From NCBI GenBank assembly GCA_027575765.1, contig JANBPT010001059.1, positions 1 to 15,489 of the forward strand: 15,489 nucleotides of DNA, given 5' to 3'. The notes under the pieces were generated by a model, which made no database searches, was not told where the DNA came from, and was given only the letters and a program-made list of their open reading frames with translations. This DNA comes from Tieghemiomyces parasiticus (Eukaryota > Kickxellomycota > Dimargaritomycetes > Dimargaritales > Dimargaritaceae). A program made the translations under genes and the position numbers. The stretch's first letter is position 1. Each line of letters opens with the position of its first letter. Positions 8,593 through 15,489 of this stretch are shown here, piece by piece.

Positions 8593-8640
8593 TGGCTCGC
8601 CAACGACAAAGGTCGTGGATTAAGGCCCCGGCGAGCCAAT
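8593..8640. repeat. Nested inverted repeat with CCAAT box
   Basis: TGGCTCGCC at 8593-8601 pairs exactly with GGCGAGCCA at 8630-8638. Its 28-base loop contains a second, 5-bp hairpin (ACGAC 8603-8607 with GTCGT 8612-8616). A CCAAT pentamer (8636-8640) overlaps the right arm; CCAAT is the known site of the Hap2/3/5 complex, which controls respiratory genes in fungi, a fitting context for a mitochondrial carrier, but the distance to the gene (over 770 bases) makes this a suggestion only. Confidence 0.5.
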
Positions 8641-9249
8641 CAGAATCAGCCCAGCGGCAGATGCAGGAAAAGCAAGGCAGGGGAAGGAGAAGGAGCAGGC
8701 AAGTCACGCACTCCTGGGCCCATCCAATACGCCGGCAGCTCTAGCGTGCCAGCACATGCCAGTCTCCCCTCCTCCCTCCTGACCCGTATAGCGCCAGCAG
8801 GCGACTATCACAAGCCCCCCCATCCCTTCACGCGCAATGACAGCTTTGCGAGCCGATCTTCACCTTCTGTCCAGGCGTACAGCGATGGCCCTCGCACGAC
8901 GGCCCAAGCTGGCCTTCTTTTATTTTTCGTAGAGTTCCGCGTCGTTTAAGCATGCGGAGCGGCGGGTGGGAGAAGATGACACATGCATGTCCGTACCCTG
9001 AGATGATGCCCGCACCAAGACCCGCCACCGGGGCCCTCCGTCATCCCTGGGGGCGCCAGTATCTATCGGCTCTTCTCATCGCTATCACATGTAACGGGGG
9101 GTGGGCGTACCATCCGGGGATAAGCTTCACGTTCCGACCGCATTAATGGGCCTGAAATATAAATGACTGGGTTGTGACCCATCACCACGCACATAACCCC
9201 CCTCGTTCTCTGTCTCCCTTTCCTTCGTATCTTACTTCCCCTCTAGAAT

Positions 9250-9257
9250 TATATATA
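9250..9257 (+). promoter_or_regulatory. Probable TATA box of the carrier gene
   Basis: TATATATA in GAATTATATATATTC lies 156 bases upstream of the start codon at 9413. A second candidate, TATAAAT at 9158-9164, lies 249 bases upstream. Either would leave a short pyrimidine-rich leader that ends in a good start context. Confidence 0.45.
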
Positions 9258-9412
9258 TTCTGTAGCGCAGTCTGTAATACATCCATGTGAATCTCTTAGC
9301 GTATACTTTTGCACTCTTATACGTCCAGCACTTTTTACACCGACAGTTCTGGTCGCGTAAACGACCACCCTGCACTGCCCCCCTCCCCACTCTATCCCTG
9401 GACCTATCCACC

Positions 9413-11247
9413 ATGTCGAAAGCCAATACCAACGGCTCCAAGAAGACCTTATCCACCCACCTGATAGCCGGCGGAACGGCTGGGTGTATGGAGGCCCTGG
9501 TGTGCCATCCGCTGGACACTGTCAAAGTTCGCATGCAGCTCCGTAGCAAGATGAAGGTAGGGACGTACGAAAGGGTCCAGGTAGACATCTGCACGTTAGT
9601 GGTTTAGCGGAGTAACCTTCCCTTCGAATGACATTACGCATGCGTGTGACTGCTGTTTATGTGCTGACTGAACCGTGAGCGCCGGGCGGCCTTGGAGGGG
9701 GGGCTGAACCAATGTACACCACGCTGCAGGCCGGTACCTAGGTGCTACTTCCGCCCATGATAACTATTAGAATCCCACTTGTCATACTCTAAACCTCACA
9801 CATTGCCCCTTGCCCATTTGCTTTTTTTATATACCCGCCTCCTTCCTCGGCCGCGGCTGCCAGGCCGGTGCCAAGACATCCGGTCCCTTTGGCAACGGAT
9901 TCTTCGGTGTAGGCCGACGCATCGCCCACAACGAAGGGTTCCTGGCCCTGTACAAGGGGCTGGGCGCCGTGACGGCTGGTATAGTGCCAAAAATGGCCAT
10001 TCGGTTCTCGAGTTTCGAGTATTACAAGACCCTCCTGACACCTGCAGGCGCCACGAAACCCACCGTCCCCGGAGTATTTTTTGGTAAGTGTCCCCCACTC
10101 ACCCTCCCTGGCGATCCCGCCGGACCTTGCTTGATATTAAGCAACCCAACTCAAGCCGACCCACCCTAACTGGGTAGCTCCCCTCTGTGATCTTTCCATG
10201 TGTACACAACCTTGATTGCTCCCTTAGCCGGTCTATTCGCTGGTGTCACCGAGGCCGTCATGGTGGTCACGCCGATGGACGTGATCAAAATCCGTCTGCA
10301 GGCCCAGCGTCATTCCATGATGGACCCGCTCGACGTGCCCAAGTACCGCAACGCCGGCCATGCCGTCTACCTCATTGTCAAGGAGGAGGGCGTGGCTGCC
10401 CTCTACAAGGGCGTGACGCTGACGGCTCTTCGCCAAGGTAAGTCAGCATGGGTAGCCTGTACCGTTTGGGCCGTTGCTACACCTGGTTCGCCTCTGGATA
10501 GCCAGCTCCGACCTCTTCCTCCTCTAACTCTCGGTACAACTCTCCCCACCTGCTCTTCCCGCCCCTGCTTCCCATCCTCTATAGCCACTAACCAGGCGGC
10601 CAACTTCACGGCGTATCAGGAACTCAAATCCCTTCTGCTGCGATGGCAACCGGACCGCTCGGAACTCCCAAGCTACCAAACCCTGATTCTCGGCGGCGTC
10701 TCCGGTGCAATGGGTCCGCTCTCCAACGCTCCCATTGATACCATCAAGACCCGGATTCAGAAGACCCCTGCGCTTCCCGGCGAAACCGCCCTTAAACGAT
10801 TCCGTACGGTGTGCGCCGACATCATTGCCAGCGACGTAAGTACGGTGTGGTCTATCGGGCCCAGTTGGCACCACGGTGTGCCGTATGGCGTTTATCGAAG
10901 GGGGGATGGCCTGCAATGTCTGAATGGCTGTCAACTGTCGTCCGCGCCCCCTCCTCGGGAATTGTATTATTTTCTTCACATGTCGTCTCCCGCACGTGCC
11001 AATCTGCCCCTCCTCTTTTTTTCCCATGGGACCACCATTCTGCCATGCTCACCCATTGTCCAACCCACCTCCTCACACCTATTTTCCACAGGGCTACCGT
11101 GGGTTCTACAAGGGCCTGACCCCACGTCTACTCCGGGTGGCCCCCGGCCAGGCCATCACCTTCATGGTCTACGAAAAAGTCCGCGGCTGGATGGAACTCT
11201 GGTCCAAGCGCGCCCCGGTTCAAGGTGCGGATACCAACTACAAATGA
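9413..11247 (+). CDS. SFC1: Mitochondrial succinate-fumarate carrier, SFC1/ACR1 type
   Basis: Five exons (9413-9556, 9864-10083, 10228-10437, 10585-10835, 11092-11247) join in phase to give 326 residues, close to the 322 of yeast Sfc1. The start is in a textbook context (CCACCATGT). It has the three tandem repeats of the mitochondrial carrier family, each with its PX(D/E)XX(K/R) motif: PLDTVK (33-38), PMDVIK (137-142), PIDTIK (241-246). Family-specific stretches match Sfc1 closely: LALYKGLGAV, GIVPKMAIRFSS, TEAVMVV, IKIRLQAQ, TALRQATNQAANFT, RVAPGQAITF. The known family role is to exchange cytosolic succinate for mitochondrial fumarate across the inner membrane, linking the glyoxylate cycle to gluconeogenesis on C2 carbon sources. 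All donors but the first are GTAAGT; the first is GTAGGG at 9557, and an in-phase alternative (GTAGAC at 9581) would add eight residues. Introns 2 and 3 show CTAAC branch points (10166-10170, 10524-10528). Confidence 0.95.
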
Positions 11248-12061
11248 GGCTTGTCAACCTACCGGATAGCTACTAGCCTAGCTAATGTCCACAATCTGTG
11301 ACCCCGCTGCGTCTTCCGTCCGTCTGTGGGGCCAGCGGAGGAACTTGCTAGTCAATGGGCGAAGCTGGCCACACCATGATAGTCGCTGGCCAGTCTATTC
11401 GTGAAGAATCAAGCTTTGGAATGGCTTACTCACTCATATCTACCCATCCTCTCTATGCTCTAATTTGTTCCCCCGTTGCCTTCCGTATTCGAATCTTCGA
11501 CTGAATGACCTTCACAGAACCGAAGTGGAAGACACTACAACAAGCCCACAAATAGGAGGACAGGGCCAGGGGGGAGAGATACAAGTAGGCTCGACCGACC
11601 CATAGCCCCATCCTTGCAATGCAGGCGGGCAGAACCTATATGTGGGTCGATATTTGGCAACCCATTGAAACTAGAGGGTATATAAACTTGGTGAGCCCTA
11701 CGAAGCTCGGCGCACTAGCGAACGAAGTGAAAACAAACTGGTGAAGGGAAAAATATAGACGCAACGAATAGCATAAGCTATCCCGCAAAGTATTTGCATG
11801 ATTCTTACTAGCTCTACCACTGCGCACTCGCTGGCGTCCCAAGGGGATTTGTGACTCGGCACTGCATTCCCTAACCACCCGCATTCAAACTATAGTACGC
11901 ATCTACCCGTCTGGAATTGTGCCCCTTTTTTTCGTCATCCCCCAACCTAGACACTTTGTCATATACTGAATTCTCCCATTTAGAGGCTTGGTTCCAATCC
12001 ACCCCCTGCCCTAGAGAACATTCAACCTACAAACCATTGGCATATCAACCAAACCTAAACC
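11248..12061. other. Intergenic, upstream region of the Pinin-domain gene
   Basis: No gene is supported between the carrier stop and the next start. No canonical AATAAA follows the carrier gene within 300 bases. A TATATAAAC at 11679-11687 is a possible TATA box, 375 bases before the start at 12062, which would leave a long leader or a 5' intron. The last 130 bases are C-rich, with a long frame free of motifs. Confidence 0.45.
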
Positions 12062-13371
12062 ATGAGCAGGTAAGCTCCGCTAGGCACTGGACAACACAAG
12101 GCATAGATCACTACCGATATGTCGGCACCTCCCCCCGCCTCGGCGATTCGACAGGCTAACATTGAGCATTGCTAGCCTTGCTTTCTACCCATCCCCCTGA
12201 TTCCCGCCTCTCCCTCGATGCAACCGAACTGCGGCAGTCGAAGCATAGCCTCCACAGTATCGCTGGTTGGAGCAGCGACAAACAACCCGTCGACCAGAGC
12301 ACGACACACACCCCGGGAGACGGCCTCAACACTCTCGGCCACCGCAGAGTTAGAAGCCACGGATTTATCGCCGCCATTACGACCGCGGCCACTGCTGGTA
12401 GGTGACAAGAGGGTTTGGCTTTCGACGTATGGCCCCCGTATGCACGTATACGCAATTGCCATTTGGGTGCTATCTATGGCCCCCTCTCTACCATCTTGGC
12501 TATCTCCCCTTCCCGATTTTCTTGGTTAAGTTTTTACAAAAAAAAAAAGTCAGAGACTCGTGAAGCTAAACTTTGACTACGGTGTGCCTATCTCTTGGTT
12601 ACTATGATCCGCATGTAATGCAGCCTTCAGATGCCGAGGCCGGCCAGCGCGGCAAACGCATGTTTGGCAGACTCTTGGGCACCCTCAAAACGTTCCAGAG
12701 CGAGGCCGAGCAGGCCACGGACAGGGTAAGTGTCGCTGGCACCCTATTGTCGGCGGATGGAGAGAAGGAGCAGTACTTGAAGCCAAGTCGACTGGGCACT
12801 TGGTTAAAAAGAGGTTGCACGTGTGCTAATTAACTTTTCTACTCACCCCGCCTCCTCCTTCCTCTCTTCGCGCGGACTTGACGTACCTTGACGCCCTCAT
12901 ATGTATTCATTTACATTTCGCATGCAATAGGAACGGAAGCGCCAGCGCCGCGAACGGGAGCTCCACGAGCGGTTGCACAAGGAACGGGCGGAGGCCCACG
13001 GTGATTCCCGTGAATCCAGGCGTCACCGCAACAGTGCCGGGGACCAGGCCGACGATCATTCGGTAAGCTAAGCTGCTACATCGTGTGGACACCCAGAAGG
13101 TATTATCATCGGTAACCAGGTACGACGAGCGTGAACGACTAATTTTTTTCATTTTTATTGTATTTATTTTTTTGGTTACCTTGACATCGCCTATTCTTCG
13201 GCTATTGACTCCCGTTACCAGAACCCCCAGCCCTCTCCAGAAATGGCCTGCCAGGGTTACAAGAAGACCAGAACACAGCCCCACCTCTACTACCGACGTG
13301 CTAGCGCCATTCCGTCGACCAGTAATAGGGACTCCCGAATTGATCGTGCGCATGAAATGGAAACGGACTAG
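12062..13371 (+). CDS. Pinin/SDK/memA-domain splicing factor
   Basis: Five exons (12062-12069, 12238-12397, 12624-12725, 12931-13062, 13222-13371) join in phase into 183 residues. The diagnostic segment is GKRMFGRLLGTLKTF (about residues 65-80), the start of the Pinin/SDK/memA domain, continuing through TDR into a highly charged helix (ERKRQRRERELHERLHKER) and ending with YKKTRTQPHLYY, which matches the family's IRTKT-P-L-Y signature. Pinin relatives are nuclear and act in pre-mRNA splicing at the exon-junction complex periphery. The first coding exon is ATGAGCAG, with A at -3 and a GTAAGC donor. The protein is short: the coiled segment between the charged helix and the IRTKT-like motif is reduced, and there is no long RS tail. 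Exon 5 has three in-phase acceptors (ends at 13221, 13230 and 13251), so its start is uncertain. If exon 1 is wrong, ATG 12218 opens exon 2 in the same frame. Confidence 0.82.
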
Positions 13372-14462
13372 ATGGGCTGGTCCGATCACCCTGTCAAAAC
13401 GGTCCTAATAAAACTGACGTGGCCTTGTAATCCTAATAAAACCGAGTTTTTCACTACTCTCGCCTTCCCGAGGTCGGTATAATCCACTGCCTCATCCTCC
13501 TTCTCCCTTCCGTTCCTCTGTTATCAATAGATGGTTTCTTTTCTTTAGGCCCATTCCGGCCTACACGTTCACACGGGGATCCTTCTTTATTCCCTGCTTG
13601 TTGGCCACGATGCCAGATATTTCTTTATTCGCTTTTTTTGATGCCCCTCCTTGATGTTCATGCGTCTACCAAGAGGCGGTGCCGTTTTATCAGTAACCAC
13701 GGCCATTGGCAATGCAGTCGGATCGCCGTCTTTCCCCTTCCGCCCTTCGGTCCAACTTGGACGGAGCCCGCAGGACCGCCAGGCGAGTCCAAACGAGGAT
13801 TTGGGAGTCTGAGCAGTCTAGCTGCCAGTACCTGCACAAATGTCTATAAACACCTTGGCGTTTTCCTACAATAACCGATAGGAAACACATAACCATACCT
13901 TGACTGCACCTCTGCATTCAGGGGGCCTTTTCCTCACCTGACCCCTCCTAGATCCCGGTTCTAGCACTTTATCCGGTATTCTACCGACCCCCCTCCTCCC
14001 ACATTAGGCCCACCACACTTTGCATGTTTCCTTCGATATGGACTACTACTTTGGATTCACCATAATTATTTACGTGACCTGCATTTGAGTAAGCCCCACG
14101 GAAAATAGGTTTGGTAGAAGGTTGAACTACGGCTTTTGATTGCTACGGCTACATGTGGCAAGGCGTCGTTTATGCGGGGAGGGGAAGAGGAGTACAGAGA
14201 TTGCATAGAATAGGGAGGAAGAGCAGTCGGGTAAGAAGATGCATTAGGGAAATGCCGTAGAACTAGAATAGGTCTACTGTTGAGAAAGATAAATGGCGGT
14301 CTTTCCAGCATAGTGAAAGGCAAGGGTCGAGGCGACGAAGGAAAATGGACGATATGGTGAGTATGGACGGGATAGACGATAGGAGTTACAGAATTGGTGG
14401 TGGGAGGCTCGAGGTTCAAACGGACAGGCCCCGAGCGCAAGGGGGGAGGCCAATGGAGAGCA
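13372..14462. other. Convergent intergenic region
   Basis: Contains the 3' untranslated regions of the Pinin-domain gene (from the left) and NAA30 (from the right). Between 13638 and 13874 all three plus frames are open for 45 or more codons and an AATGCAG acceptor-like site ends at 13717, so an unplaced exon is possible, but no motif supports it. The 124-codon minus frame at 14066-14440 lacks an ATG start and any motif. No canonical AATAAA for NAA30 is seen close to its stop on the minus strand. Confidence 0.45.
13403..13442 (+). terminator. Duplicated polyadenylation signal of the Pinin-domain gene
   Basis: The 12-mer TCCTAATAAAAC occurs twice, at 13403-13414 and 13431-13442, 28 bases apart, 36 and 64 bases after the TAG codon of the Pinin-domain gene. 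Each contains AATAAA (13407-13412 and 13435-13440). The second is followed by GAGTTTTTC, a T-rich element. This supports the end of the gene model. Confidence 0.65.
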
Positions 14463-15480
14463 TTAGGTGACGATTTGACTGCTCTCCAATCGGGGTAGCC
14501 GAAACTTCAGACGGAAAGCATCAACGCCATTAAGATAGTACCGGTGGAGCCGTTTTTCCTTAATGAACCCGAGCCGCTGGTAGAGGGCAATGGCTCCGTG
14601 ATTCGTGACCTCGGTTTCCAGCACGACCTGCGTTATGGAGGGGTGGCGGGGGTTATAGAATGGCCAAGGGCACATTGAGACGTGTAACAAGTTAGAAATG
14701 ATATAGACATGTACACAGCGACCTACTTCGGCCGAGTATCTATTAAAGGAGGGAGAGGGTCCCAAAGTACAGATATTCATCGGCCTGGATTGCCCCCGAT
14801 AGGGAAAAGGTAGGGTCAAAAAGAAGGAACGAGCGTGGCACTTACCTCATTGGCCTTCTCCTTGCGCAGAGAGTCGATCGAAAGGGTAACCAGTTTAGTC
14901 CCTAGAAATACGTCATAGGTGGAGAAGGTAAGGACATTAGATCCGATCGGGGCGGATTGTGGGGAGTAGTGGGGTCCAAGCGGGTGCATAATCGAGCAGG
15001 GGTGACATTAGTACCGATAGGGCTATAGGAAGTTAAGCCTGTTATTAGAGTAAATACAACGCCCTACAGCCGAATTGCTTCACCGTGTGCATTGGATCCA
15101 AGTATGTTAAGCCGGCCGCTACGAACGACCAGTAGCAATGTCTTGGCTTGCAGCCCCAATTCCCCTCTAATGCAATCCTGTTGACGTGCAGAAACGGGAG
15201 GTGGCTACTGACCGGCCCCATCCTTCCGTTTCGGGCTACTGTATGTTCACTTACCTATGCCAAGCTTCCGACACCGGTGATCCACAGCCAGCATGGCAAT
15301 GTACCCGCGCAGTAGGCAGTTGGGTACCAGTAGATTGTTGTTCGTGGTTACCTGGATCACCTCATCAAACTGCTCGTAATCGGACTCGGACCCGGTCCTG
15401 GCCTCAAACGGCAGTGTGTTACGGTGGTAGTCCAGGCGACCCACAACCACTCCAACACACGTGTCCTCTTCGTCGACGGC
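14463..15480 (-). CDS. NAA30: N-alpha-acetyltransferase 30 (NatC catalytic subunit), 3' part
   Basis: Three exons on the minus strand, 15480-15255, 14901-14846 and 14627-14463, joined by GTAAGT donors in matching phase. The product ends in the GNAT fold of NAA30/MAK3: [13 protein letters not shown], then [15 protein letters not shown], the acetyl-CoA pyrophosphate loop RKLGIG (family pattern R/Q-x-x-G-x-G), [39 protein letters not shown] and [18 protein letters not shown]. These are near-identical to NatC catalytic subunits, which acetylate the initiator Met before Leu, Ile, Phe or Trp on ribosomes, with NAA35 and NAA38. The frame has a TAG at 15483-15481 that doubles as an acceptor (CACTAG), so the first visible exon starts at 15480 and the upstream exons lie past the edge. 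About 36 residues separate LDYHR from RGYIAM, more than the short turn usual in the family. Confidence 0.92.
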
Positions 15481-15489
15481 CTAGTGATT

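Larger units (their letters stand above)
8066..9249. other. Intergenic region and carrier-gene promoter
   Basis: This holds the 3' end of the preceding gene (a run of 9 T near 8190, AATAAA at 8253-8258), then sequence with no supported gene. The middle carries two perfect 9-bp inverted repeats and a CCAAT box, described separately. Frames of 64-67 codons near 8746-9146 have no motif and are probably random. Confidence 0.55.

Noticed and set aside
8581..8640. tRNA-like fold
   Set aside because: Hairpins are present, but there is no T-arm GTTCGA-like loop, no D-arm pattern and no 7-bp acceptor stem; no tRNA was found anywhere in the window.
9109..9125. Carbon-source response element (Cat8/Sip4-like) in the carrier promoter
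   Set aside because: CCATCCG matches the first half only; the required CCG half is absent at the right spacing.
8746..9146. Short plus- and minus-strand frames in the carrier upstream region
   Set aside because: 64-67 codons, motif-free, and expected by chance.
10524..11027. 167-codon minus-strand frame opposite the carrier gene
   Set aside because: It is antisense to exon 4 and two introns of the carrier gene and shows no motif of its own.
14066..14440. 124-codon minus-strand frame downstream of NAA30
   Set aside because: Lacks an ATG at its start, has no motif, and lies where the NAA30 3' untranslated region should be.

Overview
The window looks like nuclear DNA of a fungus. The genes are broken by short introns (42 proposed sites range from consensus GTAAGT or GTAAGC donors to CAG/TAG acceptors; the introns I place are 144-353 nt), several introns carry CTAAC branch-point matches, and AATAAA signals and TATA boxes flank the genes. 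The best-recognised product is a close relative of the yeast mitochondrial succinate-fumarate carrier Sfc1/Acr1. There are no bacterial-style operons or ribosome-binding sites. An early-diverging fungal lineage is plausible but is inference only.

Layout, left to right. At 2-235 an open frame running off the left edge may be the 3' end of a gene. From 236 to about 1398 I see no firm gene. At 1399-2487 (minus) lies a decayed mariner (DD34D) transposase. From 2488 to 4074 there is no firm gene. At 4075-5723 (plus) is a two-exon gene for a protein with four SANT/Myb repeats; its first exon reads like a mitochondrial presequence. At 7094-8065 (plus) is an intronless 323-residue protein that I do not recognise, with a TATA box and an AATAAA signal. 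At 9413-11247 (plus) is the five-exon SFC1-like carrier. At 12062-13371 (plus) is a compact five-exon Pinin/SDK/memA-domain gene whose first coding exon is only 8 nt. At 14463-15480 (minus) is the 3' part of NAA30/MAK3, the catalytic subunit of the NatC N-terminal acetyltransferase; its 5' exons lie beyond the right edge.

The genes do not form a pathway. Four are transcribed left to right in tandem, and NAA30 converges on the Pinin gene across about 1.1 kb. The items most worth a second look are the SANT/Myb protein with a predicted mitochondrial leader and a possible alternative, leaderless start inside its intron; the unrecognised 323-residue protein; an extra loop in NAA30; and two 9-bp perfect inverted repeats beside a CCAAT box upstream of the carrier gene. 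The intergenic regions are long (0.8-1.6 kb), and about 30 open frames of 80 or more codons are expected by chance in six frames of a window this size, so most unassigned frames were left out.
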